From contig NZ_CP022657.1 of NCBI RefSeq assembly GCF_002243515.1, positions 30,001 through 94,000 on the forward strand: a DNA stretch of 64,000 nt. The letters are read 5' to 3'. The stretch is from Tumebacillus algifaecis. Its GTDB lineage: Bacteria > Bacillota > Bacilli > Tumebacillales > Tumebacillaceae. Under the pieces are notes generated by a model that made no database searches, was not told the DNA's origin, and saw only the letters and a program-made list of their open reading frames with translations. Shown here piece by piece: positions 1 through 12,125 of this stretch (position 1 is the stretch's first letter; the number at the start of each line of letters is the position of its first letter). Made by a program: the position numbers and the translations under genes.

Positions 1-1290
<1,290 letters not shown>

Positions 1291-1340
1291 AAGTTGAAAA
1301 AGTTTGTATCTTGACTCGCATCAGATCTCTGTAACACTCG

Positions 1341-1358
1341 TTTAGTTTTCAAGGATCA
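1341..1358 (-). promoter_or_regulatory. boxA-like antitermination site in the rRNA leader
   Basis: Read on the minus strand this segment is TGATCCTTGAAAACTAAA, the conserved element found just upstream of 16S genes in Bacillales rRNA leaders. It is thought to recruit Nus factors for processive rRNA transcription. It lies about 50 bases before the mature 5' end. Confidence 0.7.
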
Positions 1359-1444
1359 ATCGGTTATTCATTGTCCAACGTTGCGACAGGAAGTCGCGTT
1401 CTTCGTTGAGTTATCACCGCATGTCTCTCGCGGCGACAAGAGAT

Positions 1445-1558
1445 AATGTATCATACTTGTCTGCATCAGGTCAACAAGTATTTTCAATATCTTTCGTCTC
1501 GCAAGAATTTGCTCGCGGCGACAAGAGCTATCTTATCATGTTCGACTCAGAGCGGGAA
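1445..1558 (-). promoter_or_regulatory. Tandem rRNA promoters P1 and P2
   Basis: Two sigma-A-like promoters read toward the 16S gene. P1 has TTCCCG (1553-1558), a 17-bp spacer and TAAGAT (1530-1535). P2 has TTGACC (1469-1474), an 18-bp spacer and TACATT (1445-1450). Each -10 is followed by the same 16-bp sequence, CTCTTGTCGCCGCGAG (complement of 1512-1527 and 1427-1442), so the promoter plus initially transcribed region looks duplicated. Tandem promoters are normal for rRNA operons. The -35/-10 assignment is by eye. Confidence 0.6.
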
Positions 1559-1655
1559 GCAAACCTGTCGAACAAACAGGAACAAAACTTGCGAATCGCA
1601 AAAGCTACCCTTTAGCTGTCTCGTCCTCTCGCCCGCTCAGACGCTGTGCAAGTGA

Positions 1656-1693
1656 TAAAAAAACCACGCTCACCTGTGATTGTGAGCGTGGTT
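1656..1693 (-). terminator. Rho-independent terminator of gyrB-gyrA
   Basis: A perfect 12-bp stem (1662-1673 with 1682-1693) with an 8-base loop is followed on the minus strand by a run of seven T. It lies 19 bp after the gyrA stop codon and separates gyrA from the rRNA promoters. Confidence 0.92.
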
Positions 1694-1711
1694 CGTTTGA
1701 GAGGTTCGCGG

Positions 1712-4240
1712 TTATTCCGCTTCTTTCGGGAGATCGACCTCATCCTCATCGCCTGTGAGGACGCGAGCCACGGTGGAGACTTCTTCACCGTCGCCGTGAA
1801 GGTTGATCAGTTTGACACCTTGGGTGATCCGGCTCTGTTCCGAGATTTTGTTGACCGGAGTACGGATGACGACCCCTGTGTTGGTAATGACTAAGATGTC
1901 ATCGTCGGTCGTTACGATCTTCAAGCCGACCACATGCCCGGTTTTATCGGTGCGGTCGAGCGTCTTGATCCCTTTTCCGCCTCGGCCTTGGCTCCGGTAG
2001 GAGCCCATCGGAGAGCGCTTGCCATAGCCGTTGCTGGTCACGACCAGAACGAACGCCTTTTTGTTGACAACGTCCATATCAATGACGACATCGCTGGCGG
2101 TCAGATCGATCCCTTTCACGCCTGCCGCCGTGCGGCCCATCGAGCGCACGTCTTGCTCGGCGAAGCGAACGGACATACCTTCGCGGGTACCGATGATGAT
2201 CTGTTGCTTGCCATCGGTGAGTTTGACCCCGATCAGTTCGTCTTCGTCGCGAAGCGTCAGCGCGATCAAGCCGGCTTTGCGAATGTTGTTGAATTGAGAG
2301 AGCGGTGTCTTTTTGACCACGCCTTTGCGCGTGCCCATGAACAGGAACGGACCTTGTGCGGCCGAATCCTCTTCCGTCTCTGCCACCGTGTCCTCGATCA
2401 CCTCATCAACCTGTTCCGCCGCTTGGGCGGTGTGCTCGAGCGGAATCACTGCGGAAACACTTTCGCCTTGCTCGATATTCAACAGGTTGATAATCGGAGT
2501 CCCTTTGGCTGCACGGCCAAACTCCGGCACCTCGTAGCCCTTCAGGCGATAGACACGTCCGCGGTTCGTAAAGAACAGCACGTCGTTGTGTGACGAGGTG
2601 ATAAAGAGATGCTCGACAAAATCCTCTTCTTTCATCCCCGTTGCTGTCACACCGCGTCCACCGCGACGTTGGCTGCGGTAGGTCGAGACCGGAAGGCGCT
2701 TGATGTAGCCTTGATGCGTGATAGTGATCACCACATCTTCAACCGGGATCAGATCGGCTTCGTCAATCTCGCCCTCCGCCGAAGTGATCGCCGTGCGACG
2801 GTCGTCGCCAAACGTCTCACGGATTTCGGTGATCTCTTCTTTGATCACGCTCATGAGCAGGTTTTGATCGGCCAGGATCGCTTCATATTCGGCGATCTGC
2901 TTCAACAGCTCGTTGTATTCGTTTTCGATCTTGTCGCGTTCAAGTCCGGTCAGGCGTTGCAGACGCATGTCGAGAATCGCCTGCGCCTGCTCTTCGGAAA
3001 GCTTAAACTCCGAGATCAAACCGTTGCGCGCATCTTCGGTCGTGCGCGAAGCACGAATCAATGCGATCACCGCATCGATATGGTCGAGCGCGATGCGCAA
3101 ACCATCGAGGATATGCGCTCTTGCGCGCGCTTTTTTCAGTTCGAACTGGGTGCGGCGAGTGATGACGTCTTTTTGGTGTTCGATGTAGTGGTAGATCACT
3201 TCGCGCAGGTTGAGCACTTTCGGCTCGCCGTGAACGAGCGCCAGCATGTTGACACCAAAAGTAGTCTGCAACTGCGTTTGCTTGTACAGGTTGTTCAGGA
3301 CAACCTGCGGCTTGACGTCGCGGCGCAGTTCGATGACCATGCGCATCCCTTTGCGGTCCGACTCGTCGCGCAGGTCGGTGATACCGTCGATCTTTTTATC
3401 GCGGACAAGCTCCGCGATTTTTTCGATCAGGCGGGCTTTGTTGACCTGAAACGGAAGTTCGGTGACGATGATGCGCGTCTTGCCATTATTCGCTTCTTCG
3501 AACTCCGACTTGGCACGCATGACGATCGAACCGCGACCCGTTTCATAGGCGGAACGAATGCCGGAGCGACCAAGAATCTGACCTGCTGTCGGGAAGTCCG
3601 GCCCTGGAATGACGTTCATCAGTTCCGAAACGGTCACATCCGGGTTCTCGATCATCATCAGAACGCCGTCGATCACTTCGCGCAAGTTGTGCGGCGGGAT
3701 GTTCGTCGCCATCCCGACGGCGATCCCTGCCGAACCGTTGACGAGCAGGTTCGGGAAGCGCGCTGGTAAAACTTGCGGCTCTTTTTCGTTGCCGTCATAG
3801 TTAGGCCCGAAATCGACCGTCTCTTTGTTGATGTCGCGAAGCAGTTCCATCGCGATCTTGGACATTCTGGACTCGGTATAACGCATCGCCGCGGCGGAGT
3901 CGCCATCGACCGAACCAAAGTTGCCGTGTCCATCTACGAGCAGATAGCGCGTGTTGAAATCCTGCGCCATCCGCACCATCGCGTCATAAACGGACGAGTC
4001 GCCGTGCGGATGGTATTTGGCCAGCACGTCACCGACGACGCGGGCCGATTTCTTATACGGCTTATCAGGTGTCATGCCGACTTCATACATCGCGAACAAA
4101 ATCCGGCGATGCACCGGCTTGAGCCCGTCGCGCACATCAGGCAGCGCGCGGGAGACGATGACACTCATTGCGTAGTCGATAAAGGAGTTTCGCAACTCCT
4201 TGGTGATGTCTATCGTCGGATTGCGATCAAATTCGGTCAT
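1712..4240 (-). CDS. gyrA: DNA gyrase subunit A
   Basis: 842-residue GyrA, the breakage-reunion subunit of type IIA topoisomerase, which introduces negative supercoils with GyrB. The active-site tyrosine is Y121 in AAMRYTE. The quinolone-determining region reads [10 protein letters not shown] with serine at 82 and aspartate at 86, the quinolone-sensitive state. The C-terminal beta-pinwheel carries the GyrA box QRRGGRG, which is required for DNA wrapping. An acidic insert ([12 protein letters not shown]) sits in the pinwheel, and the length is slightly over Bacillus GyrA (about 820). The ATG is preceded by AAGGGGA at proper spacing and lies 23 bp after the gyrB stop, so the two are cotranscribed. 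Confidence 0.98.
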   Translation of the reverse strand: MTEFDRNPTIDITKELRNSFIDYAMSVIVSRALPDVRDGLKPVHRRILFAMYEVGMTPDKPYKKSARVVGDVLAKYHPHGDSSVYDAMVRMAQDFNTRYLLVDGHGNFGSVDGDSAAAMRYTESRMSKIAMELLRDINKETVDFGPNYDGNEKEPQVLPARFPNLLVNGSAGIAVGMATNIPPHNLREVIDGVLMMIENPDVTVSELMNVIPGPDFPTAGQILGRSGIRSAYETGRGSIVMRAKSEFEEANNGKTRIIVTELPFQVNKARLIEKIAELVRDKKIDGITDLRDESDRKGMRMVIELRRDVKPQVVLNNLYKQTQLQTTFGVNMLALVHGEPKVLNLREVIYHYIEHQKDVITRRTQFELKKARARAHILDGLRIALDHIDAVIALIRASRTTEDARNGLISEFKLSEEQAQAILDMRLQRLTGLERDKIENEYNELLKQIAEYEAILADQNLLMSVIKEEITEIRETFGDDRRTAITSAEGEIDEADLIPVEDVVITITHQGYIKRLPVSTYRSQRRGGRGVTATGMKEEDFVEHLFITSSHNDVLFFTNRGRVYRLKGYEVPEFGRAAKGTPIINLLNIEQGESVSAVIPLEHTAQAAEQVDEVIEDTVAETEEDSAAQGPFLFMGTRKGVVKKTPLSQFNNIRKAGLIALTLRDEDELIGVKLTDGKQQIIIGTREGMSVRFAEQDVRSMGRTAAGVKGIDLTASDVVIDMDVVNKKAFVLVVTSNGYGKRSPMGSYRSQGRGGKGIKTLDRTDKTGHVVGLKIVTTDDDILVITNTGVVIRTPVNKISEQSRITQGVKLINLHGDGEEVSTVARVLTGDEDEVDLPKEAE

Positions 4241-4263
4241 AAGGAATCCCCTTAGATTTTGTT

Positions 4264-6246
<1,983 letters not shown>

Positions 6247-6295
6247 TCATTTTAAAAAGTCCGCCAGATTGGAATGTCTGGGGACGACAAGTCAA

Positions 6296-6547
6296 CTATT
6301 CGAGCTCCGAGACGAACCCTGCCCGCTTTTTTAACGTGAGAGAAGAAATCGGAGAATAGTAAACTTTTTTTGAAGTCACCACAAATGATTTGCTCTCATT
6401 TTCGTCAATCATTACCACAAATCCTTCTTCATCGGCCACATTGAGAAATTCTTTGGTGCTGTCCGAAGAGTACTTCATCTTCAGGTCAAAGATGGCAATC
6501 ACGTCTTTGCTTTGGACCATCACATCGCCGCCCAAGTGAATGAACAT
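6296..6547 (-). CDS. remB: Extracellular matrix regulator RemB (DUF370)
   Basis: 83-residue DUF370 protein beginning MFIHLGGDVMVQSKDVIAIF, typical of RemB (YaaB), which sits between recF and gyrB in Bacillus. RemA/RemB proteins influence biofilm-matrix gene expression, and RemA is a DNA-binding ring. I chose the ATG at 6547 (AGGTG at 9 bases) over a GTG four codons earlier that abuts the recF stop. The close spacing suggests translation from the dnaA-dnaN-rlbA-recF transcript. The family assignment is firm; the exact role in this species is not known. Confidence 0.9.
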   Translation of the reverse strand: MFIHLGGDVMVQSKDVIAIFDLKMKYSSDSTKEFLNVADEEGFVVMIDENESKSFVVTSKKVYYSPISSLTLKKRAGFVSELE

Positions 6548-6559
6548 GCCAAAATTCAC

Positions 6560-7669
6560 CTACCCTTCTTTCGAGATTATACCATGTTCCACCCGATACA
6601 CGTTAGCTTCCTCGCTCAGAAAGTGTTCCAGACCAAAGGTCGTCGTCGTCGTGACGATCGTCTGCACTTTTTCCCCCATGCTCTGCACCAAATGGAGTTG
6701 GCGCGATTCATCCAACTCGGACAGCACATCGTCGAGCAGTAGGACCGGGTATTCGCCGACCTCCGCTTTGATCAAATCGATCTCCGCCAGTTTCATCGAC
6801 AGCGATGCGGTTCGCTGCTGACCTTGTGAACCGAACGTCTGCACTTTGTGACCGTTGATCCGAACTTCCAGATCATCGCGGTGCGGTCCGGTCGAAGTGG
6901 AACCGCGCAACAGATCGACCTTGCGCTTTTGTTCCAGCTCTTTGCGGTAGACCTCTTCGAGTTGTACAAGTTCTGTACAATCTAGCGAATTTTGATAGTG
7001 AAAGGACAGCTCTTCCTTGCCACCGCTGATCCGCCTGTGGATATCTTTTGCGAAGGTCTCCAGTTTGTCCACAAACTCCAGCCGTTTCTTGATCACTTTC
7101 GTTCCGTAGACGGCGAGCTGATCGTCCCAGATCATCAGCATTTCCGCGCCCACTTTTTTGTGAGCGATCTCTTTGAGCAAGGAGTTGCGCTGCAAGAGCA
7201 CTTTTTGATACTGGGTCAGGTTGTAAAGATACTGCGGAGAGACTTGGCCGATCTCCACATCCAAAAACCGCCGTCGCTGCTGCGGGCCGCCTTTGATCAG
7301 TTGGAGGTCTTCCGGCGCGAAGAGCACGACGTTGAGATGACCGACAAAGTCGCTCATCTTTCGTTTCTCAACGCCGTTTACCGCACTTTTTTTGCCTTTG
7401 GGCAGCAGGCGCAGATCGAGGCGATACGTGCGTTCACTGCGTTCGATCAGGCCTTGGAGAAAGGCAAACTCCTCTTCAAAGCGGATCATCTCCGCATCTT
7501 TGTTCGTGCGGTGGCTTTTTGCGACAGACAAAAGCAGAATCGCTTCGACGACGTTCGTCTTGCCCTGCGCATTCTGACCGACGAGAATGTTTACTCGCGG
7601 TGAGAGATCGAAGAGCTGAAGCGATTCGTAATTGCGAAAGTTGCGCAGTTCCAGTGCTTTGATCCACAT
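6560..7669 (-). CDS. recF: DNA replication and repair protein RecF
   Basis: 369-residue SMC-like ATPase that, with RecO and RecR, loads RecA onto SSB-coated gaps. Walker A is GQNAQGKTN near residue 33, the signature motif is GSQGQQRT, and Walker B (VLLLDDVLSELD) is near the C-terminus. The length equals Bacillus RecF (370). It follows rlbA by 6 bp and is followed almost directly by remB, giving a dnaA-dnaN-rlbA-recF-remB cluster reading away from oriC. The start lacks a strong ribosome binding site and probably relies on translational coupling. Confidence 0.97.
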   Translation of the reverse strand: MWIKALELRNFRNYESLQLFDLSPRVNILVGQNAQGKTNVVEAILLLSVAKSHRTNKDAEMIRFEEEFAFLQGLIERSERTYRLDLRLLPKGKKSAVNGVEKRKMSDFVGHLNVVLFAPEDLQLIKGGPQQRRRFLDVEIGQVSPQYLYNLTQYQKVLLQRNSLLKEIAHKKVGAEMLMIWDDQLAVYGTKVIKKRLEFVDKLETFAKDIHRRISGGKEELSFHYQNSLDCTELVQLEEVYRKELEQKRKVDLLRGSTSTGPHRDDLEVRINGHKVQTFGSQGQQRTASLSMKLAEIDLIKAEVGEYPVLLLDDVLSELDESRQLHLVQSMGEKVQTIVTTTTTFGLEHFLSEEANVYRVEHGIISKEG

Positions 7670-7675
7670 GAGCGC

Positions 7676-7897
7676 TTAGCCTTGCACGACGCGGTAGGAA
7701 CCGATGCCTGCGATGACCACCAAGTCGCCGTCGCGAAGCTTTTTGCCGCGTCGTTTCTCCGGAGAGCCGTTCACCTTGATGTCTTGCTCCTCCAAAAACC
7801 ATTTGACCGCGCCGCCCGAATCGAGGATGTCTGCAAATTTTAGAAACTGCTGCAAGGTGATATATTCCGACTCGATCTTGACCTCTTGATACGCCAC
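7676..7897 (-). CDS. rlbA: S4-domain RNA-binding protein RlbA/YaaA
   Basis: 73-residue S4-like protein, the conserved small gene between dnaN and recF in Firmicutes. The RNA-binding fold is indicated by ITLQQFLKFADILDSGG followed by KVNGSPEKRRGKKLRDGD. Bacillus YaaA (RlbA) has been linked to late ribosomal large-subunit assembly. The start is a GTG at 7895-7897 preceded by AAGGGGG. It is 12 bp from dnaN and 6 bp from recF, so certainly cotranscribed. Confidence 0.93.
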   Translation of the reverse strand: MAYQEVKIESEYITLQQFLKFADILDSGGAVKWFLEEQDIKVNGSPEKRRGKKLRDGDLVVIAGIGSYRVVQG

Positions 7898-7909
7898 GTA
7901 AGTTCCCCC

Positions 7910-9046
7910 TTAGTAAATCCGCACCGGCAAGATGAGGTGGAGGCAGTTCGGATTGTCTGGGATTTTCACCAGGAACGGGCTCATCGAACCGGTGAACTCG
8001 ATCAGCAGATCTTCGCTGTCGATCACGCGCAGTGCGTCGAGCATGAACTTGGAGTTGAAGGCGATCAGCAGTTCGTCACCGGTCACCGACACATCTTCAA
8101 TCGATTCCGACACCTTCCCGACGTCCGGAGAATTGGAGGAAATTTCGATCCCGCCTATTTTGATGTTTAAGCGAACCAGGTTGTTTTCATGCTCTTTTGC
8201 GATCAAAGAGGCACGTTCCACCGCGCCTTGCAGCTCTTTGGTCTTCACGGTGAGCCCCGTTTTGAAATTGGACGGAATGATCCGCGAGATATCCGGATAT
8301 TGGCCATCGATCAGGCGGGTGTAGAACTGGGTCTTGTCCATTTGCACCAGCACTTGGTTGTCAGCAACGACAAGATCGACAAGTGAAGAATCGTCGCTCA
8401 ACAGTCGTCCCAATTCGTTCAGGCTCTTACCGGGGATGATCACGTTGTGAATCTCCAGATCTTCGGACGCTTCGACCGCCGCTTCACGGGTGGCAAGGCG
8501 ATGTGAGTCGGTTGCGACAAATTTCAAACTGCCTTTGCGAAGCGAGAACATCACTCCGGTCAGCACCGGACGGATCTCTTCGTTCGACACGGCAAAAGAT
8601 GTCTGGCGGATCATGTCTTTCAAAAGATCGGACTGCACCGAGAACACTTGATTGCCGCTCACTTGCGGCAGACGCGGAAACTCTTCGTGGTCGAGGCCGT
8701 GCAGATTGTACTCCGATTTCCCGCCGCGGATGATCGTCAGGTAGTTTTGCTTCACTTCGATCTCCACTTGCTGGCTTGGTAGCTTGCGCACGATGTCGCT
8801 TAAAAACTTAGCGGACAGTACGATCGCACCTTCTTCGATAACCTGTACAATCTGATCTTCTTCTATGTGTGTCGGCAGGCGGGTTTCAATCCCGATTTCC
8901 AAGTCGGTCGCCGTGAGCGAAAGGCCCTCTTTGGTCGCGACGATCTTGATCCCGGTCAGCACCGGAATGGTCGTTTTGCCTGACACCGCTTTTTGAACAT
9001 GTTGGATTGCTTGCACGAGGCTTTGGCGCTGAATCAAGATTTTCAT
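7910..9046 (-). CDS. dnaN: DNA polymerase III beta sliding clamp
   Basis: 378-residue beta clamp, with three repeats of the processivity fold. It tethers PolC/DnaE to DNA and docks many repair factors. It begins MKILIQRQSLVQAI and ends LHLILPVRIY, both characteristic. The ATG has GAGGGGG 8 bases upstream. Its position immediately downstream of dnaA, with the unwinding part of oriC in between, is the standard Firmicute arrangement. Confidence 0.98.
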   Translation of the reverse strand: MKILIQRQSLVQAIQHVQKAVSGKTTIPVLTGIKIVATKEGLSLTATDLEIGIETRLPTHIEEDQIVQVIEEGAIVLSAKFLSDIVRKLPSQQVEIEVKQNYLTIIRGGKSEYNLHGLDHEEFPRLPQVSGNQVFSVQSDLLKDMIRQTSFAVSNEEIRPVLTGVMFSLRKGSLKFVATDSHRLATREAAVEASEDLEIHNVIIPGKSLNELGRLLSDDSSLVDLVVADNQVLVQMDKTQFYTRLIDGQYPDISRIIPSNFKTGLTVKTKELQGAVERASLIAKEHENNLVRLNIKIGGIEISSNSPDVGKVSESIEDVSVTGDELLIAFNSKFMLDALRVIDSEDLLIEFTGSMSPFLVKIPDNPNCLHLILPVRIY

Positions 9047-9306
9047 GAATGTTTCCCCCTCAGGCAGTCATACACTCAGAACCCCAAGCATAGTAGTAGT
9101 AGGTGGAGTAGTTATTATAAAGATCTTCAGTAATAACAGTAATAAGGGCACTGAATATGTGGAAAAGTGTCGAAACCCCACGACAGATCTGATTTGGAGC
9201 ATGTGGACAATCTGTGCGTAAGGATCTTCTACTTATCCACATATCCAAGTGCCCAATTGGACTGTGTAGTTATTCACAGCTTGGTCACAATCGTTATCCC
9301 CAATTC
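9047..9306. other. oriC unwinding module (dnaA-dnaN intergenic region)
   Basis: 260-bp spacer with DnaA boxes and an AT-rich stretch. Boxes: TTATCCACA at 9233-9241 (perfect), TTATTCACA at 9270-9278, TTATCCCCA at 9294-9302, and on the other strand TGTCCACAT (9201-9209) and TTTCCACAT (9157-9165). Read on the minus strand, the last box is followed by a short GC cluster (GTGCCC) and then TTATTACTGTTATTACTG (9131-9148). This resembles the GC-cluster plus DnaA-trio arrangement of the Bacillus basal unwinding system. Function is inferred from position and motif order. Confidence 0.8.
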
Positions 9307-10674
9307 TTAATTGTGGCCAAGTTTTTCTTTTAGCGTTTCGATCGTCTGGCGCAATGTGAAGTCGGTTTGCAGCTCTTTCGCGATCTTCTCATGCGCGTGG
9401 ATGACGGTGGTGTGATCGCGGCCGCCAAATTCTTCCCCGATCTTCGGCAATGAAAAATCGGTCAGCTCGCGGGCGAGATACATGGCGATCTGGCGCGGGT
9501 AGGCGATCGCCTTGGTCCGCTTTTTCGCCTTGAAGTCTTCCAGCTTCATGTCAAAATGTTCGCCGGTGACCTTTTGGATCGCCGGAATCGTGATCTGCTT
9601 CGGCCTATTCGAAGGAATGATGTCTTTTAATGCTTCCATCGCAAGCTCTGCCGACAAGTCGCGGTTGATCAGTGACGAATAGGCGACGACGCGGATCAGT
9701 GCGCCTTCGAGTTCGCGAATGTTCGTGTCGATCTTGTTGGCGATATGGGTGATCACTTCGCTTGGAATGTCGAGCGCTTCGGCCTTGGCCTTTTTGCGAA
9801 GAATCGCAATCCTGGTCTCGTAGTCAGGCGGCTGAATGTCGGTGATCAGGCCCCATTCGAAGCGCGAGCGCAAGCGGTCTTCCAGCGTCGGGATCTCTTT
9901 AGGCGGACGGTCGGAGGAGATGATGATCTGCTTGCTCTCCTCGTGCAACGCATTAAACGTATGGAAAAATTCCTCTTGGGTCTGTTCTTTCCCGGCGAGA
10001 AACTGAATATCGTCGATTAAGAGCACGTCCACGTTGCGATACTTGTTGCGGAAATCGACCGTCTTGTTGTATTGAATGGCATTGATGAACTCGTTGGTGA
10101 ATTTCTCCGACGAGATGTAGACCACTTTTGCCTGCGGGTTGTGATCGAGCACATAATGGCCGATCGCGTGCATCAAGTGCGTTTTGCCAAGCCCGACGCC
10201 CCCGTAGATGAACAATGGATTGTACGCTTTGGCTGGAGCTTCGGCTACGGCTAAAGAAGCTGCGTGCGCAAAGCGGTTGCCAGCTCCGATGACGAACGTA
10301 TCGAACAGATACTTTGGATTGAGCGCCGATGGAACAAATTCTGACAGCTCTTCGCCTGAAGGCTCGGCCGGTTTGTTTGGCGGCGCAGGTTTTGGTGAAT
10401 TTTCATAGAGCGATTCATCAAAAACTTGCGGGATGACAAACTTGACCGTCACCTCTTGCCTCGTGAGGGTAGAGAGCGTTTCCTTAATGATGGCCGAGTA
10501 TCGGGATTCCAGCCAGTCGCGGGAAAATTCGTTCGGCACGGAGACAATCAGCGTATTGTTCTCATAGGACACGGGCTGCGTCGATTTGAACCAAGTCTCG
10601 AAACTGGGCTTGGAGAGCTTCGTTTCCAGTGTGGCCGTTGTCTTCTGCCACAGGTCTAGTGCTTGCCGATCCAT
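9307..10674 (-). CDS. dnaA: Chromosomal replication initiator DnaA
   Basis: AAA+ initiator that binds DnaA boxes and opens oriC. From the ATG at 10674 it is 455 residues, matching Bacillus DnaA (446); GGGGAGG lies 11 bases upstream. A longer frame upstream runs through oriC and has no ribosome binding site. Domain I is [17 protein letters not shown] onward; domain III has Walker [11 protein letters not shown] and Walker B LLIDDIQF; domain IV ends with the DNA-recognition motif [11 protein letters not shown]. DnaA boxes lie on both sides, so it is very likely autoregulated. Confidence 0.98.
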   Translation of the reverse strand: MDRQALDLWQKTTATLETKLSKPSFETWFKSTQPVSYENNTLIVSVPNEFSRDWLESRYSAIIKETLSTLTRQEVTVKFVIPQVFDESLYENSPKPAPPNKPAEPSGEELSEFVPSALNPKYLFDTFVIGAGNRFAHAASLAVAEAPAKAYNPLFIYGGVGLGKTHLMHAIGHYVLDHNPQAKVVYISSEKFTNEFINAIQYNKTVDFRNKYRNVDVLLIDDIQFLAGKEQTQEEFFHTFNALHEESKQIIISSDRPPKEIPTLEDRLRSRFEWGLITDIQPPDYETRIAILRKKAKAEALDIPSEVITHIANKIDTNIRELEGALIRVVAYSSLINRDLSAELAMEALKDIIPSNRPKQITIPAIQKVTGEHFDMKLEDFKAKKRTKAIAYPRQIAMYLARELTDFSLPKIGEEFGGRDHTTVIHAHEKIAKELQTDFTLRQTIETLKEKLGHN

Positions 10675-10699
10675 GAAGTCAGGAACCTCCCCAAAAAAA

Positions 10700-11083
10700 A
10701 TACACAATAAAAATCCACATCCCCTTGCGATTACCAACAAGTATTGTGGATAATAATTGAGGCGAACCGTGTCGATTCTTTCCGAAGTTTTCAGGATAAT
10801 GCTGGTTGTTGTCCCCATCCTTGGGGATTGATGATCCACACATGAGGATAGTAATCCACAAAGATATCCACAGGTGTGGATATCTTTGTGGATACGGAAA
10901 TGTTATCCACGGACAAGCTACTCCATCATATCAGAAATGAAACCCTGATGACAACGGACTTTTTCAAACTTATCCACACCAAAAACAGTATGCAATTCGA
11001 ATTGTTCACAGCCATGTGGATTGTGGATAATGCTGTTGAATACTTGTCGAAAACGATTTGATCTGTCGAAAAAGTTTTCCACA
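10700..11083. other. oriC DnaA-box array upstream of dnaA
   Basis: About 400 bp between dnaA and rpmH is dense with DnaA boxes. Perfect boxes are TGTGGATAA at 10745-10753 and 11022-11030, and TTATCCACA at 10970-10978. One-mismatch forms include TAATCCACA 10852-10860, ATATCCACA 10864-10872, TGTGGATAT 10875-10883, TGTGGATAC 10887-10895, TTATCCACG 10903-10911, TTGTTCACA 11002-11010 and TTTTCCACA 11075-11083. This corresponds to the incA/incB side of a bipartite Bacillus-type origin. Gene strand polarity flips here, as expected at oriC. Confidence 0.92.
10854..10893. repeat. 40-bp near-perfect palindrome built from four DnaA boxes
   Basis: The 19-bp arms 10854-10872 and 10875-10893 are exact reverse complements separated by only GG. 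Each arm contains two DnaA-box-like octamers (TCCACA and TGTGGA cores), so four boxes are arranged symmetrically around one axis. It could place DnaA protomers on both strands or extrude as a cruciform. A perfect palindrome of this size inside an origin is unusual; its function is not known. Confidence 0.9.
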
Positions 11084-11126
11084 GGCTTGCAGCGGGCGTT
11101 TCCTGTTATTGAGACTGAAACCAATC

Positions 11127-11155
11127 TTGCAATCAAACGCTACCTCCGCTATAAT
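11127..11155 (+). promoter_or_regulatory. Promoter of rpmH-rnpA
   Basis: TTGCAA (11127-11132), a 17-bp spacer and the consensus TATAAT (11150-11155), about 70 bp upstream of rpmH. DnaA boxes end about 45 bp before the -35, so DnaA occupancy of oriC could affect it. Confidence 0.85.
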
Positions 11156-11225
11156 GACGTAGTGTATTGTCTACAGTTGGCTTTCTCTCATTCAGATAGA
11201 AAGTTCTATAGGGAGGTGTAGATCG

Positions 11226-11360
11226 ATGAAACGTACTTTCCAACCGAACGTACGCAAGCGCAAGAAAGTGCATGGCTTCCGTACCCGCATGGCTTCTAAA
11301 AATGGCCGTCGTGTACTGGCTGCACGTCGTCGCAAAGGAAGAAAGGTTCTGTCCGCATAA
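11226..11360 (+). CDS. rpmH: 50S ribosomal protein L34
   Basis: 44-residue protein [18 protein letters not shown] and so on, ending GRKVLSA, diagnostic of L34, the small basic protein of the large subunit. GGGAGGTG lies 8 bases before the ATG. It is followed at once by a terminator, so rnpA expression depends on read-through or on its own start site. Confidence 0.98.
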   Translation: MKRTFQPNVRKRKKVHGFRTRMASKNGRRVLAARRRKGRKVLSA

Positions 11361-11385
11361 GGCCACGTTTTCGTGGCCTTTTTAC
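11359..11385 (+). terminator. Intrinsic terminator or attenuator between rpmH and rnpA
   Basis: The 9-bp stem AAGGCCACG / CGTGGCCTT with a TTTT loop (11359-11380) is followed by a short T run. It overlaps the rpmH stop codon and probably reduces read-through into rnpA, giving much more L34 than RNase P protein. Confidence 0.85.
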
Positions 11386-11449
11386 ATAACGAGCGGTTTA
11401 ACGGCACCCTTGCTTCCGTATACTAGGAGATGAATGGGGGGCCAGGTTC

Positions 11450-11869
11450 ATGCTACAAAAAGAACACCGGTTGACAGACAAACGAGACTTTCAGCGGGTT
11501 TTTCATCATGGACAGTCTTTTGCCAACCGCTATCTCGTCATCTATTTTTTAAAAAATCGAAACAGCGACACGTTCCGCGTCGGCTTTTCGGTGAGCAAGA
11601 AGGTGGGGAAGGCGGTTACTCGTAACCGCGTGAAGCGCCTGCTTAGGGAAGCGTTTCGCTCAAGTCGCGACCAGATCAAGGAAGCGTATGATCTGGTGGT
11701 GATCGCTCGCCCGTCTGCGGCTGAGCTTGAATATGAAAACGTGGTGCAAAACGTCCACCATCTGCTTCGCAACATGGACAAGCCGGACGCGCAAAAGCGC
11801 AAACCGCAGCAGCAAACGCGGCGCTCGGCATCGGACAAGCAAGGTGAGCGGAAAAAAGGAGTGCACTAG
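11450..11869 (+). CDS. rnpA: Ribonuclease P protein component
   Basis: 139-residue protein subunit of RNase P, which helps the catalytic RNA process tRNA 5' ends. It starts MLQKEHRLTDKRDFQRVF and carries the family motif RNRVKRLLREAFR. It is about 20 residues longer than Bacillus RnpA because of a basic, Gln/Arg-rich C-terminal tail (KRKPQQQTRRSASDKQ). A GGGGGG ribosome binding site precedes the ATG. Its stop codon abuts the yidD ATG, as in many Firmicutes. Confidence 0.96.
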   Translation: MLQKEHRLTDKRDFQRVFHHGQSFANRYLVIYFLKNRNSDTFRVGFSVSKKVGKAVTRNRVKRLLREAFRSSRDQIKEAYDLVVIARPSAAELEYENVVQNVHHLLRNMDKPDAQKRKPQQQTRRSASDKQGERKKGVH

Positions 11870-12109
11870 ATGAAACGAGCACTGTTGTGGTTGTTTCGTT
11901 TCTATCAAAAGTTCATCTCTCCGATGAAACCGCCATCATGCCGATTTTATCCGACCTGTTCGGAGTATGGAGTGCAAGCCGTGCAGACACACGGTGTTCT
12001 ACGCGGCCTGTTCCTTACCCTCAAGCGAATTCTGAAGTGCGGTCCTTGGCACCGAGGGGGATTTGACCCTGTGCCTAAACCTTACATAGATCACGATTGC
12101 TCTCATTGA
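11870..12109 (+). CDS. yidD: Membrane protein insertion efficiency factor YidD
   Basis: 79 residues with the diagnostic pattern [20 protein letters not shown], then a second conserved block around [17 protein letters not shown]. YidD is a small membrane-associated protein that assists YidC-dependent insertion. It abuts rnpA without a gap and lies 16 bp before yidC. The rpmH-rnpA-yidD-yidC-jag order is widely conserved. Confidence 0.96.
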   Translation: MKRALLWLFRFYQKFISPMKPPSCRFYPTCSEYGVQAVQTHGVLRGLFLTLKRILKCGPWHRGGFDPVPKPYIDHDCSH

Positions 12110-12125
12110 AGGAGGGGAACACAGC

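Noticed and set aside
2609-3769. Long open frame antisense to gyrA (386 codons), with similar ones in gyrB (4384-5442), lonC (59204-60364) and the ABC-F gene (48720-49664)
   Set aside because: They mirror high-GC coding sequence with strong third-position bias on the true strand, lack ribosome binding sites and show no protein-family features.
10675-10839. N-terminal extension of DnaA by 55 residues
   Set aside because: It would run through oriC DnaA boxes and has no homology to DnaA domain I; the internal ATG has a proper ribosome binding site.
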